Assembly: GCA_964501925.1 (NCBI GenBank)
Contig: CAZCTM010000004.1
Location: 1-64,000, forward strand
Direction: 5' to 3'
Origin: CAYLYU01 sp964501925
GTDB taxonomy: Bacteria > Pseudomonadota > Zetaproteobacteria > Mariprofundales > Mariprofundaceae
Length of the DNA: 64,000 nt
Position 1 is the stretch's first letter. Every line of letters begins with the position of its first letter. A program made the translations under genes and the position numbers. The notes beneath the pieces were generated by a model. The model was not told the DNA's origin. It did not search any database and saw only the letters and a list, made by a program, of their open reading frames with translations. Of this stretch, positions 16,167 through 25,285 are shown piece by piece.

Positions 16167-17288
16167 ATGCCATTGAATAAGCACATTCTTCCGTATCGTA
16201 TAACTGCAATCTTGGCAGCAGGGGCCATCCTTTCCCTGATCCTCATCTTTGATTCAGGAGGGCAGGCAAGCCCAAGAGCTGTGACACCGCGAGGGAGTCT
16301 GGACAAGGACGAGCAGGCTACCATCGAGCTTTTCCACCGAATCAGTCCCTCAGTGGTTTACATTACGACCCTGACGCGCGTGGTTGATCCCTGGACACGC
16401 AACATGTTCGATGTCCCGAAGGGAACGGGATCCGGTTTCATTTGGGATCATGAGGCCCATATTGTGACCAACTACCATGTGATAAGCGGAGCACGTGCAG
16501 CTCGGGTTCGCCTGTTCGATGGCCGTTCATTTGATGCAACCCTTATCGGCGCCAGTCCGGATCATGATCTTGCAGTTCTGCAGATCAAGGTGCCTTCCAA
16601 CCTGCCTCAGCCCATCCCCATTGGCACCAGTTCCGATCTGCAGGTGGGTCAGAAGGCCTACGCGATCGGAAATCCGTTCGGTTTTGATTACACGTTGACG
16701 GCCGGCATTGTCTCGGCTCTGGATCGCAGCTTGCGTACGGCGGAGGGTAGAATCACCCACCATCTCATACAAACGGATGCGGCGATTAATCCGGGCAATT
16801 CGGGTGGGCCGCTGCTGGATAGCAGTGGTCGGCTCATAGGCATTAATACGGCGATCTACAGTCCTTCAGGTACGTATGCCGGTATCGGTTTTGCCGTACC
16901 ATCCGACACGGTCAATCGGGTGGTTCCCGAACTCATCAGTTATGGCCGGTATGTTCGGCCCTCACTTGGAATTGTGTCCGGCGACCGCCTCAGTCGTTTG
17001 GCCTCTGAAATTTTGGGTGAGGAAGGTGTTCTGATCCTGAAAGTGGAGAAAGGATCGCCGGCTGCACGGGCCGGGCTTCTGGGAAGCAGCCTCGATGAGC
17101 AGGGCAATCTCATCCCCGGCGATATGATCCTCGAGGTTGATGGTGACAGCACCAGGGATATTGAGGAATTACGGGCAGCCATGGCGGATCACATGCCCGG
17201 AGATACGGTCACCCTCTCCGTATTGCGAAAAGGCAAAAAGATAAAAGTGAAAGCCCGCCTTGAAACCGCGCCCTCTCTGGACATCTAG
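16167..17288 (+). CDS. HtrA-family serine protease (DegS/DegP type, one PDZ domain)
   Basis: 373 residues from an ATG with GAGGGGGG seven or eight bases upstream; an in-frame ATG at 16140 would add nine residues. An N-terminal membrane anchor or uncleaved signal lies at about 11-29. The trypsin-like domain has the triad His104 (TNYHVISG), Asp134 (SPDHDLAVLQI) and Ser212 (NPGNSGGPL). A single C-terminal PDZ domain (about 265-365) follows. One PDZ and an anchored N-terminus favour a DegS-like envelope-stress protease, although DegQ-like quality control is possible. It sits near the CpxP-like gene, which fits an envelope-stress cluster. Confidence 0.88.
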   Translation: MPLNKHILPYRITAILAAGAILSLILIFDSGGQASPRAVTPRGSLDKDEQATIELFHRISPSVVYITTLTRVVDPWTRNMFDVPKGTGSGFIWDHEAHIVTNYHVISGARAARVRLFDGRSFDATLIGASPDHDLAVLQIKVPSNLPQPIPIGTSSDLQVGQKAYAIGNPFGFDYTLTAGIVSALDRSLRTAEGRITHHLIQTDAAINPGNSGGPLLDSSGRLIGINTAIYSPSGTYAGIGFAVPSDTVNRVVPELISYGRYVRPSLGIVSGDRLSRLASEILGEEGVLILKVEKGSPAARAGLLGSSLDEQGNLIPGDMILEVDGDSTRDIEELRAAMADHMPGDTVTLSVLRKGKKIKVKARLETAPSLDI

Positions 17289-17335
17289 TGGGGAGAAACA
17301 TGCCGATGCACCCCATGGTGTGGGTATGTGGGGTA

Positions 17336-18001
17336 TTAATACCTCCCCCAGCGAGAGCGCCTGCGCATACGAAGATTCGGGAGGATGAGTCCCAGTATGA
17401 TACCGAGAAGTACGGCACCTCCTCCGAGCATGAACCACTGCTGGGCAACACCGGATTTGAGATCGTTTGTTTCCTGACGCAGTGATTGAAGTTCCTGCTC
17501 TGCAACAGCCAGCCGACCCTTCAGGGCCTTGTTTTCCTCGGCAATCGCTACCGCATTGGCCGAGGTGCGGCGAATATGATCCAGCTCTTCTGTCAGCCTG
17601 CTGTTTTCCTCCCGGAGCCGGGCACGCTCGTGTTCCAGTTTTTCCTTTTCCACGCTGAGAGCGTTCAGTTTGGCGTCAAATCCGGCTTTTTCCGCCTCCA
17701 GAGCTGCCAACTTCGCCTCGGCTTCTTTCAGACGTTCCCTGGCTGCGGGGGTTTTCATCAGATAGCGGCTTAGTACCCAGCCTTCAGTGCCGGCAGGTGT
17801 GCGGATGCGCGCATATCCTGTTTCCTTGTTGCGTTCCAAAACCTCAACCTTCATGCCGCTTGGCAGCATTCGGACGATCGCATGGCTGGTACTCTGGCCT
17901 TTCCGCATGGGAAGTTTTAACTGATCCTCGATGTACATTGTCTCAGCCTGTGCTATAGAAACAACACTGAAAAAGATTGCCAAGGCCAGGAATGTCTTCA
18001 T
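17336..18001 (-). CDS. SH3-domain, coiled-coil membrane protein (YgiM type)
   Basis: 221 residues: signal peptide (to SIAQA), a bacterial SH3 domain at about 22-83 (AIVRMLPSGMKVEVLE and GTEGWVLSRYL), a long coiled coil (about 88-187) and one C-terminal transmembrane helix (FMLGGGAVLLGIILGLILP) with a basic tail. This is the layout of the YgiM/TIGR04211 SH3-and-anchor family. A role at the cell wall is likely but the function is unknown. It converges on the HtrA gene; a 12-bp palindrome GGTATTAATACC overlaps its stop codon. Confidence 0.8.
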   Translation of the reverse strand: MKTFLALAIFFSVVSIAQAETMYIEDQLKLPMRKGQSTSHAIVRMLPSGMKVEVLERNKETGYARIRTPAGTEGWVLSRYLMKTPAARERLKEAEAKLAALEAEKAGFDAKLNALSVEKEKLEHERARLREENSRLTEELDHIRRTSANAVAIAEENKALKGRLAVAEQELQSLRQETNDLKSGVAQQWFMLGGGAVLLGIILGLILPNLRMRRRSRWGRY

Positions 18002-18222
18002 ATCAGCCCCCTCGGATGACCTCTACCCATCACTGATTGCTGACGACATTGTAACTCGAACAGTATGGTCTAGCCAATTCAATGCAAGGGACTGGGCTCG
18101 GGCTGCAGACCATCTTTTGCGGTGCCGGCCTGGCCGGCCACAGGCAACCTGTTCTCGGCATTGATTCTGGCGACAGTGTAGGATGTATTCTTCCATATTG
18201 GATCGTCGGGTGGAGGAAAGAC

Positions 18223-18813
18223 ATGCATTATGAAATCAAGGCCAAAAAAAACCTGTATCGTGGGTTCTTCGAACTGAATGCCTATTCGCTTGAACATGAT
18301 CGTTTTGATGGTGGCAGGCAGACGATTGAGCGTGAGAACTTTGAACGGGGTGATGCCGTGGTTGTTTTGCTGTACGACCGTGGCAGGGACAAGGTACTGT
18401 TGACCGAGCAATTCCGCATCGGCCCCGCTGTGAGAGGAGACAATGCCTGGCTGATCGAGCTTGTGGCCGGCATGATAAAACCGGGAGAGGATCCCCTCGA
18501 GTGTGCCAGGCGCGAGTGCATCGAGGAAGCTGGTTATGAGCCGACGGCATTGAACTTTATCGCCCGCTACTACGCTTCGCCGGGCGGTACATCCGAACGC
18601 ATCTTTCTCTTTATGAGCGAAGTGGAGATGGATCAACCTGTTGGTGAAGGTGGCGGGCTGATCAGCGAACATGAAGATATACGTGCCTTCTGGGTTGCAC
18701 GGGAAGAGGCCCTTGCCATGGTCCGTGATGGTCGCATCAACTCTTCCGGTCCCATGCTGGCCCTACTCCTGGCGTTCATGAATGGACGTTCTGATGTTCC
18801 GCTTGGCCGCTGA
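18223..18813 (+). CDS. nudF: ADP-ribose pyrophosphatase (Nudix hydrolase, NudF type)
   Basis: 196 residues from an ATG with GGAGG seven bases upstream; the open frame to the left lacks a start signal. The Nudix box is complete: GMIKPGEDPLECARREC plus IEEAGYE. ELVAGMIKPGE and the following YYASPGGTSERIFLF match the NudF branch, which hydrolyses ADP-ribose to AMP and ribose 5-phosphate. The 3' end overlaps bioD, on the opposite strand, by 51 bp. Confidence 0.87.
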   Translation: MHYEIKAKKNLYRGFFELNAYSLEHDRFDGGRQTIERENFERGDAVVVLLYDRGRDKVLLTEQFRIGPAVRGDNAWLIELVAGMIKPGEDPLECARRECIEEAGYEPTALNFIARYYASPGGTSERIFLFMSEVEMDQPVGEGGGLISEHEDIRAFWVAREEALAMVRDGRINSSGPMLALLLAFMNGRSDVPLGR

Positions 18814-19491
18814 AAAAAGTGATGGCAGTTCCTGCTGAAAGGTATTGGCCAATTTCTGGAACCCCATTCCATAAGGCAGACAGATTTGTGAATCGATAGT
18901 GGTCATTCTGGCTTCAAGGGCGTCCTGATGCATTTGAACCATGTCCCTCCCCACGCCATCGGCATCATTGATGATCACCCAGCGAGGAGGACGGCCCATC
19001 CGGTTCAATTTGTCCAGAGTGAGAAGGGCATGGTTGATGCCGCCAAGCCTTGCACGGACAACAAGCAACACTTCAAAATCCGGCAGATCCAGCAACCAGT
19101 CCGAGACCAGATAGTCCTCGGCCAGTGGTACCATCAAACCACCCACGCCCTCAACCAGACACATCGCATGGCAGGCGGATTTCTCCCTGCACCAATCGAT
19201 CAACCTATTGCGGTCAATGTGCAAACCTTCTCTGGCCGCTGCCTGAGAGGGCGCCAGTGGGGCGTGAAAGCTGTAGAGATTGATTTCTCGCGCAGCTTCA
19301 TCCGGCAGTCCCTGCGCCCGAAGAAGTGCTGAAACATCCGAGTTGACGGTGTTCTCCTCATGCCCACAGGCGACGGGTTTAAGGGCAACTGCATCCTTTC
19401 CCGCTTCCCTGAGCGCATGCACGAGTGCCGTGGTGACATAGGTCTTGCCGGCACCGGTATCGGTACCTGTAACGAATATCCTACTTGTCAT
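18763..19491 (-). CDS. bioD: Dethiobiotin synthetase
   Basis: 242 residues from the ATG at 19491 that starts MTSRIFVTGTDTGAGKTYV, the family's P-loop N-terminus; upstream codons to 19593 lie inside bioC and are not needed. LKPVACG and EGVGGLMVPL are further BioD motifs. It makes dethiobiotin from 7,8-diaminopelargonate, CO2 and ATP. It overlaps bioC by 11 bp and is the last gene of bioF-H-C-D. BioA, for the step between BioF and BioD, is not in the window. Confidence 0.93.
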   Translation of the reverse strand: MTSRIFVTGTDTGAGKTYVTTALVHALREAGKDAVALKPVACGHEENTVNSDVSALLRAQGLPDEAAREINLYSFHAPLAPSQAAAREGLHIDRNRLIDWCREKSACHAMCLVEGVGGLMVPLAEDYLVSDWLLDLPDFEVLLVVRARLGGINHALLTLDKLNRMGRPPRWVIINDADGVGRDMVQMHQDALEARMTTIDSQICLPYGMGFQKLANTFQQELPSLFSAAKRNIRTSIHERQE

Positions 19492-20359
19492 GTTTGAGGG
19501 CAATGGGAATGACCTCACCGGAAGGTTGGTACGGTGTTTCGGCATACCATGCCTGGGCATAGAGGGCCTCGAAGGTGGCCCTGATGCGTCCATCTTCCAA
19601 GCGATGTTTCTCGCCGTATATCCGGCTCAGCCTTTTCAGGAGACCGCGGCCATAAAGTCCGCCGGGACGATGGCGGATGGCGGAAGATGAGGCGCCGAGA
19701 TTTTTCAGTTCCCTGACGAGGGAGATCACATCCGGATAGGTCAGGGTAAACAGATCGCTGTCGGTTACAGGCAGTTCAACGGGCAACTCCATTAAGGCGT
19801 CGCCAAGTGAGGTGACATCCGGGAACGGGAGAACGAGCCCCGCCCTTTCATGCGAGATAGCCGCAAGTGATTGCCGCAATTCCATGAGTGTCCGGCGGCC
19901 AAAGGTGGAAAAGAGGATCAGTCCGCCAGGGGCAAGAACACGCCGCATTTCAAGCAGCATGGTGCGGGGATCAGCAACCCACTGCATGGTCAGGTTGGAA
20001 CAGACCAGGTCGAAACCGGCATCTTTAAAGGGGAGGGAAAGTGCGTCCCCTTCCACGAACCCCCTTCTGGGTCCAAAGGGGAGTGTTTTGTGGGAAGAAC
20101 GGGCCTTTTTGAGCATCTCTCTGGCGATATCCAGGCCATAAATACTGGCCCGCCTGAAGCGCTTTCTCAGCCTGCTTATGAGATAGCCGGTGCCACAGCC
20201 TATATCCAGGATACGCTTTGGTTTGAATTTGGTGAACTCCAGATGGGCAAGAAGACGATCTGCTATTTCACGTTGCAGGACTGCGTGGGCATCGTATGTT
20301 GCCGCTGCCCTTGAAAAGGCCTGCTTTAATGTTTTTTGTCGGATAAACGGTTCCTGCAC
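19481..20359 (-). CDS. bioC: Malonyl-ACP O-methyltransferase
   Basis: 292 residues. Rossmann methyltransferase with motif I ILDIGCGTGYLISRL, then DLVCSNLTMQWV and the post-motif PGGLILFSTFG. The N-terminus FSRAAATYDAHAVLQREIA is characteristic of BioC. It methylates malonyl-ACP so that fatty-acid synthesis can build the pimeloyl chain. It overlaps bioH by 34 bp and bioD by 11 bp, so the operon is translationally coupled. Confidence 0.92.
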   Translation of the reverse strand: MQEPFIRQKTLKQAFSRAAATYDAHAVLQREIADRLLAHLEFTKFKPKRILDIGCGTGYLISRLRKRFRRASIYGLDIAREMLKKARSSHKTLPFGPRRGFVEGDALSLPFKDAGFDLVCSNLTMQWVADPRTMLLEMRRVLAPGGLILFSTFGRRTLMELRQSLAAISHERAGLVLPFPDVTSLGDALMELPVELPVTDSDLFTLTYPDVISLVRELKNLGASSSAIRHRPGGLYGRGLLKRLSRIYGEKHRLEDGRIRATFEALYAQAWYAETPYQPSGEVIPIALKHDK

Positions 20360-21087
20360 CAGGCCTCCAGGGTAAGGTCAAATTTTTCCGGGTACGTTAA
20401 AAAGGGAGCATGGCCGCAATCCGGGAACATAGCGAGTTCGGCATCGGCCATGCTTTCCGCCAGAAAACGCCCGGCTCCTGCGGGGATAATACGATCGCTT
20501 TCACCATGGATCACCAGGCACGATGTTTTCACTCGCTGGATGTCTTTTCTCAGGTCAAGCATGGCGAGCAGCTCCAGCCCTTTTTCCAGCCCCCCCTGTC
20601 CGGGTAAGTGCTTTCGGTCCACCACCTCACGGGCCAGGTGATTATAGTCCGATCTCGAAAGGGTGTCGCCGAGAAACATGAGCGAGAAATAGCTGCTCAG
20701 TGCCTTGATCGAGGATTGAGCCACACTTTGCCTGAAGCCATCAAGCATATCGTCCGAACAACCATGCGGCCAGTCACAGGCTGAGCAGAAGCGGGGCGTG
20801 GTCGCGACCAGGACAAGGCCGGAGATGTTCGAATGTGGCTCAAGAGCCAGCTGGATGGCCAGCATGCCGCCCAGTGACCAGCCAATGAGGATAAACGGTT
20901 CCCTGGGCAACTGCTGCGACAGGTATGTTCTCCATTGCCCCACGGGCAGGTCCGGTGCCTGACCATGACCAGGCAATTCAAGGGTAAGCAGCCTGAAATG
21001 ATGTGCCAGCCGTTTCTTCTGAAGGGACCATATTTTCGATGACTGTCCCCAGCCATGAAGGAACACCAAGAGGGGATCATTCTTCAT
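20326..21087 (-). CDS. bioH: Pimeloyl-ACP methyl ester carboxylesterase
   Basis: 253 residues, alpha/beta hydrolase. The oxyanion-hole region is FLHGWGQSSKIW. The nucleophile Ser lies in the elbow LIGWSLGGMLAIQ, and the Asp and His of the triad in VIHGESDRIIP and FPDCGHAPFL. The GWSLGG elbow, Trp-rich start and position between bioF and bioC identify BioH, which removes the methyl group to end pimeloyl synthesis. It overlaps bioF by 4 bp. Confidence 0.92.
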   Translation of the reverse strand: MKNDPLLVFLHGWGQSSKIWSLQKKRLAHHFRLLTLELPGHGQAPDLPVGQWRTYLSQQLPREPFILIGWSLGGMLAIQLALEPHSNISGLVLVATTPRFCSACDWPHGCSDDMLDGFRQSVAQSSIKALSSYFSLMFLGDTLSRSDYNHLAREVVDRKHLPGQGGLEKGLELLAMLDLRKDIQRVKTSCLVIHGESDRIIPAGAGRFLAESMADAELAMFPDCGHAPFLTYPEKFDLTLEAWCRNRLSDKKH

Positions 21088-22250
21088 TGCAGATCTTCCC
21101 GAAGGGCGTGCAGAAGAGTGTTGATTTGCTTCTTTGTATGAATTGCGGACAGGGTGATACGCAATCTTGATGTCCCTTCGGGGACCGTTGGGGGACGGAT
21201 GGCCGGGACAAAAAAACCAGCGTTCCTTAGCGAGACGGCGGCTGCAAGGGCAGCCTTTTCTTTGCCCAGCACGAGGGGCTGAATGGCTGTTCGGGAACGT
21301 CTGAAAGGCAAATCAAGCCGTGCAGCCTTCTGCACAAAATATTGAATGTTTGCTTGCAACTTGCCTGGAAGGTCTCCGTTTTGAACGAGAGCGATTGCGG
21401 ATGTGGCACCTGCCGCAACACAGGGTGGCAGGGCAGTCGAATAAATCAGCGTACGTAACCTCTGTTTCAGGCCTTCAATCATTTCCTTGCTGCCCAGAAT
21501 AAATGCCCCGTAACTTCCCAGTGCCTTGCCCAATGTGCCGACCTCCAGAATCCGCGGGTGGCCTGCGAGGGATTGCTCCGCCAGAAGGCCTCGACCCGAG
21601 GGGCCCAAAACACCCGTGCCATGGGCATCATCAATGAGCACAAGGGCATCGAACTCTTCAGCCAGACACGCGAGTTCACTCACCGAGGCACAATCCCCAT
21701 CCATGCTGAACACGCCATCGCTGACAATAAGTTTGCGCTTGTTTCCATGTCTTTGCAGTCCGTCTGCAAGCTGTTCCATGTCCCCGTGGGCGTACCGATA
21801 GACACGCCCCCGGCTGAGGCGCGCTCCATCCACGAGGGAAGCATGGTTCAGTCTGTCGCAGAAGATCACACTATGGCGGTCCGTGAGCGCATCGATCAGG
21901 CCGGTATTGGCCAGGTATCCTGAGCCGACAACGAGCGCAGCCTCATAGTCTTTCCAGTCGGCGAGTTTTGCCTCCAGTTCATGCAGTTCGGGTGCATCGC
22001 CTGAAATAAGCCTTGAGGCACCGCTTCCAAGGCCGTGTTGATCGATATGAATCCTTGCTGCCCGCCTTACTTCCGGATGAAAGGCCAGCCCAAGGTAATC
22101 GTTGGAAGCAAAGTTGATGAGTCTTCTCCCCTTTACTTCAATCCGGATTGCATCCAGTCGGAGGCATTCGGGAAAGCGACGAACCAGGTGTTCTGGCGTG
22201 GTGCGGAACCAGTTGCGACTGTCAGGCATGCAGGGCATGCTGAAAGGCAT
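21084..22250 (-). CDS. bioF: 8-amino-7-oxononanoate synthase
   Basis: 388 residues, PLP-dependent alpha-oxoamine synthase. NFASNDYLGLA, GSGASRLISGD, DDAHGTGVLGP and the PLP lysine in VGTLGKALGSYGAF are all present. It condenses pimeloyl-ACP with alanine. It is first in bioF-H-C-D. Three in-frame ATGs (22250, 22238, 22229) are possible starts, none with a good ribosome site; all fall on CATG sequences that also give ATGs to the divergent comF gene, so the operon promoter must lie inside comF. Confidence 0.93.
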   Translation of the reverse strand: MPFSMPCMPDSRNWFRTTPEHLVRRFPECLRLDAIRIEVKGRRLINFASNDYLGLAFHPEVRRAARIHIDQHGLGSGASRLISGDAPELHELEAKLADWKDYEAALVVGSGYLANTGLIDALTDRHSVIFCDRLNHASLVDGARLSRGRVYRYAHGDMEQLADGLQRHGNKRKLIVSDGVFSMDGDCASVSELACLAEEFDALVLIDDAHGTGVLGPSGRGLLAEQSLAGHPRILEVGTLGKALGSYGAFILGSKEMIEGLKQRLRTLIYSTALPPCVAAGATSAIALVQNGDLPGKLQANIQYFVQKAARLDLPFRRSRTAIQPLVLGKEKAALAAAVSLRNAGFFVPAIRPPTVPEGTSRLRITLSAIHTKKQINTLLHALREDLQ

Positions 22251-22992
22251 GCCGGGACTGTCAACCAGGGTACATCATTGGGTTCGCAGCGGTTTGGGGG
22301 TTTTGTTCCCGCCCGCCTGCGTGTTTTGCCGGCAAGGGGTTTCAAAAGGGCAATCATGTTGCGATGCATGCGCTCGAGATGTCGTGGTCATCGGTCGAAA
22401 TACATGTTCCCGCTGTGGTCGCCCTCTTCCCGCCGATCTTGTGCCAGGTCCCTGCGGCTCCTGCCTTACAAGGCCTCCTCCCCAGGAGATGACAGTGTCC
22501 TTATATGAATATTCAGGGCCTGTACGCAAGGCCATCCTTGCCTGGAAACTGGAAGGGAGGGATGAAGGTGTGTTGTGGCTTCTTGATGCCGCTCGTCTTC
22601 GTTTAAGGGAGTTAATTCATGGCCATGATGTGCTTCTTCCGATACCCATGCCACTCAGGCGTATGCGTAAAACGGGACAACATCATGCAGCGGAACTCTG
22701 TCGTAATATGGCTTCAATCACGGGAGCTGACTGGAACTGGCGCATTCTCCGCAGGCAGGGTGAGCAGCCCCGTCAGTCATCTCTGAGTGGCACAGAACGC
22801 CGCAGAAACCTGCGCAGGGCCTTTGTGATCAATCTGAAGGAGTGGGAGAAAATTCCTCACAGGGGACGAATCTGGATCGTGGATGACATCCGTACCACGG
22901 GCGCCACTCTGGAGTTTGCCGCCAGATCGGCGAAGAGCCTTGGGCAGCCCGTCTGCGCCTTCTCTCTGGCGCGGGTTGCACACAATAGCTAG
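22249..22992 (+). CDS. comF: ComF-family phosphoribosyltransferase-like protein
   Basis: 247 residues from the ATG at 22249; other in-frame ATGs lie at 22228 and 22237, and the frame is open to 22102. The N-terminal zinc-finger part has CxxC pairs (ACVFC, CCDAC, CSRCG, CGSC). The C-terminal phosphoribosyltransferase domain has the PRPP loop IWIVDDIRTTGAT. ComF proteins are needed for DNA uptake in naturally competent bacteria; GntX is the E. coli relative. It is head-to-head with bioF with no true gap, and grxC follows 10 bp after its stop. Confidence 0.85.
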   Translation: MPGLSTRVHHWVRSGLGVLFPPACVFCRQGVSKGQSCCDACARDVVVIGRNTCSRCGRPLPADLVPGPCGSCLTRPPPQEMTVSLYEYSGPVRKAILAWKLEGRDEGVLWLLDAARLRLRELIHGHDVLLPIPMPLRRMRKTGQHHAAELCRNMASITGADWNWRILRRQGEQPRQSSLSGTERRRNLRRAFVINLKEWEKIPHRGRIWIVDDIRTTGATLEFAARSAKSLGQPVCAFSLARVAHNS

Positions 22993-23001
22993 CCTCGCAG
23001 C

Positions 23002-23265
23002 ATGGCAATCATCGAAATCTACTCCGGCCCTTACTGTGTCTATTGCCTGCGAGCCAAGGCGCTGCTGAAACGGAAAGGGGTTGAATATACGGAATATGAT
23101 ATCTATGCCGACCCCTCCAGACGTGTCGAGATGATCGATCGTTCCAACGGGGCACGTACCATCCCCCAGATATTTATCAACGGTTGTCACATTGGTGGCT
23201 CGGATGAGCTCCATGCCCTGGAGAAGGCAGGCAAGCTTGACAGCTGGATCAGGTGCGCTGCTTAG
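23002..23265 (+). CDS. grxC: Glutaredoxin 3
   Basis: 87 residues, the usual size. The active site is CVYC (in SGPYCVYCLRAK) in place of the usual CPYC. The cis-Pro loop TIPQIFING and the GGSDEL glutathione-binding motif are present. It reduces disulfides with glutathione in the cytoplasm. It starts 10 bp after comF, probably in one transcript, and overlaps the convergent rsmA end by 17 bp. Confidence 0.92.
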   Translation: MAIIEIYSGPYCVYCLRAKALLKRKGVEYTEYDIYADPSRRVEMIDRSNGARTIPQIFINGCHIGGSDELHALEKAGKLDSWIRCAA

Positions 23266-24034
23266 CCATTAGGAACACTGCGATTCTGACCCACCTGCTG
23301 TAATCAAGTTCTTCCGGTCTGGCCATCGGGTTGATTTCCAGCTCTTTCCATTCTTTCGGGTGAATCAGATCACGGAAATTGTTGGCGATGGTTTTCCTTC
23401 TGTGGGCAAATCCATGCCGGACGGTTTTCTGCAATTCACTGTACGGGCATGCAGGTTTTACCCCATGAGCCCGGAAGACCAGCACTGTGGAATGCACCCT
23501 GGGTAAAGGGCTGAAGGCCCCCGGCGGCAGGCTGAGGAGCCTTCTGACATCGTAGTGGTGTCGCACGAGTACGCTCAGACCGCCGTAAACCCTGTTTCCT
23601 GGTCCGGCAAGAAGGCGCTCTGCAACCTCACGCTGGTACATCAGCACCATCCCCTGAAAGGGCTTCAGTCCCGCCAGCTTAGCCGTCAGAGGACCGCTGA
23701 TGTTGTAGGGCAGATTTCCAATGATCCACTGGGGTCCGAATTCCTTCACGACCTCATCTACAACCTGCATGATATCCGCATGGATCAGGACCAGTCGCGG
23801 TTCCAATGCAGCGCGTTGTTTCCAGTGACTGGCAAGCTGATCATCTTTCTCGACCAGGACAAGCCGGGCGCACTTTTCCAGCAACTGTTCTGTCAGGGCC
23901 CCGGTGCCTGGTCCGATCTCAAGGAGATGACTATGGACTGGAAGGGTGTCCACGATGCGTTTGATGGCCTGGGCATCCTTGAGGAAATGCTGGCCAAGCG
24001 CCTTTTTTGGGGGAAGATTTTTAATGCGATTCAT
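23249..24034 (-). CDS. rsmA: 16S rRNA dimethyladenosine transferase
   Basis: 261 residues from the ATG at 24034, which gives the family's spacing before GQHFLKD; an ATG six codons upstream (24052) is possible. Motif I LLEIGPGTGALTEQLL and the catalytic NLPYNISGPL (NLPY) are intact, as is the C-terminal HRRKTIANNF. It dimethylates two adjacent adenosines near the 3' end of 16S rRNA. Also known as ksgA. It is divergent from tpiA. Confidence 0.94.
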   Translation of the reverse strand: MNRIKNLPPKKALGQHFLKDAQAIKRIVDTLPVHSHLLEIGPGTGALTEQLLEKCARLVLVEKDDQLASHWKQRAALEPRLVLIHADIMQVVDEVVKEFGPQWIIGNLPYNISGPLTAKLAGLKPFQGMVLMYQREVAERLLAGPGNRVYGGLSVLVRHHYDVRRLLSLPPGAFSPLPRVHSTVLVFRAHGVKPACPYSELQKTVRHGFAHRRKTIANNFRDLIHPKEWKELEINPMARPEELDYSRWVRIAVFLMAKQRT

Positions 24035-24147
24035 GACACTCGAGGTTAACATACTGGGAATTTAGCCGAGTTCAAATCCTTGGCTTGCTTTGGCAGGGGT
24101 TTTTTTTACACTTCGCGCCCCGTTTTGTTATTTCGTTGGAGGCTTTC

Positions 24148-24912
24148 GTGGAACGTAGAGATCATCGCCGCAAGTTGATAGCTGGTAACTGGAAAATGAA
24201 TGGCCTCCTGGCCGAAGCCATGCAGTTTATTGCGGATTTGAAGGAAAATCCGGCACCCGAACATGTCGAGGTGGCTCTCATGCCACCGTACACTTTGTTG
24301 CATCCCTTGCATGATGCCCTGGAAGAGAAGGGGATTCGGCTGGGGGCTCAGAATGTCTATTTTGAAGCCAAGGGCGCCTTCACCGGTTCAATCAGTGCGA
24401 TGATGCTTCGTGATGCGGGTTGTCATTACGTCATTCTAGGGCACTCGGAGCGCCGCAACATCATGGGTGAGACCGATAAGGTTGAGAAGGCCAAGCTTGC
24501 GGCCGCATGGTCGGCTGGTCTTGAACCCATTTTGTGCATTGGTGAAAGTCTGGAGCAACGCAAAGCGGGAGAAACCAATCAGCATCTTCATCGTCAGTTG
24601 CAGGTGTTGAAGGATGCCCCCGATAACGCCCCGCTCACGGTGGCTTATGAGCCAATTTGGGCGATCGGTACAGGTTTGACACCAACACCTGAACAGATTG
24701 TGGAGACCCACGCCTACATCCATGAGGTTTTACGGGATCTGAACATAGACTGCCGAGTGCTGTATGGCGGGAGTGCCAATCCGGACAACGCCAAGGATAT
24801 CCTCTCATGCCGTGGGGTTGAGGGTTTGCTTGTCGGAGGTGCCAGCCTGAAAGCCGACTCGTTTTCCCGCATGATTGCTGCGGCTGCGGAAGTTGCCGGG
24901 AGCGATTCATGA
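24148..24912 (+). CDS. tpiA: Triosephosphate isomerase
   Basis: 254 residues from a GTG with GGAGG five bases upstream; the frame is open further left but lacks a start signal. Catalytic residues are in place: Asn14 and Lys16 (AGNWKMNG), His in LGHSERRNI, Glu in YEPIWAIGTG, and the phosphate loop YGGSANPDN. It interconverts dihydroxyacetone phosphate and glyceraldehyde 3-phosphate. It overlaps secG by 4 bp (ATGA), a common tpiA-secG arrangement. Confidence 0.95.
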   Translation: MERRDHRRKLIAGNWKMNGLLAEAMQFIADLKENPAPEHVEVALMPPYTLLHPLHDALEEKGIRLGAQNVYFEAKGAFTGSISAMMLRDAGCHYVILGHSERRNIMGETDKVEKAKLAAAWSAGLEPILCIGESLEQRKAGETNQHLHRQLQVLKDAPDNAPLTVAYEPIWAIGTGLTPTPEQIVETHAYIHEVLRDLNIDCRVLYGGSANPDNAKDILSCRGVEGLLVGGASLKADSFSRMIAAAAEVAGSDS

Positions 24913-25277
24913 CGGTTCTTATCGTAACACTGCATATCATCATCGCCTTTTCCCTGGTTGGGGTTATCCTCCTTCAGCGCGGACAGGGGGCGGATATGGG
25001 CGTTTCCTTCGGCGGCGGTGGTGCCCAGACACTGTTTGGCAGTCGTGGTTCAGGCTCTTTCATGGGCAAGCTTACGGGCGGTCTTGCTGCAGGATTTATG
25101 ATTACGTCTCTGATGCTGGCACTGTTTTCACAACAGAACAGCGGCTCAATCGTCGAACAGTCGGTTCAGCCGGCTGTACCTGCTAAGGAGGAACCCCTGC
25201 CTCCGGAAGACTCAGGCTTTGACCCTTCAAAGCTTAAGCAGGAACCTGCAGTACCCGAACTACCGCCTGCCCAGTAA
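24909..25277 (+). CDS. secG: Protein-export membrane protein SecG
   Basis: 122 residues with two transmembrane helices (about 3-20 and 53-72) and the cytoplasmic loop QRGQGADMGVSFGGGGAQTLFG, given in parts: QRGQGADMG and GGGGAQTLFGS are the family signature. A Pro/Glu-rich tail follows. It is the small subunit of the SecYEG channel. The stop codon is 8 bp before tRNA-Leu, so secG and the tRNA may share a transcript. Confidence 0.93.
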   Translation: MTVLIVTLHIIIAFSLVGVILLQRGQGADMGVSFGGGGAQTLFGSRGSGSFMGKLTGGLAAGFMITSLMLALFSQQNSGSIVEQSVQPAVPAKEEPLPPEDSGFDPSKLKQEPAVPELPPAQ

Positions 25278-25285
25278 GATTTAGC

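Noticed and set aside
24098..24116. GGGG followed by T8 upstream of tpiA as a terminator
   Set aside because: No stem precedes the T-run; a weak promoter (TTGCTT...TACACT) is possible but not firm enough to list.
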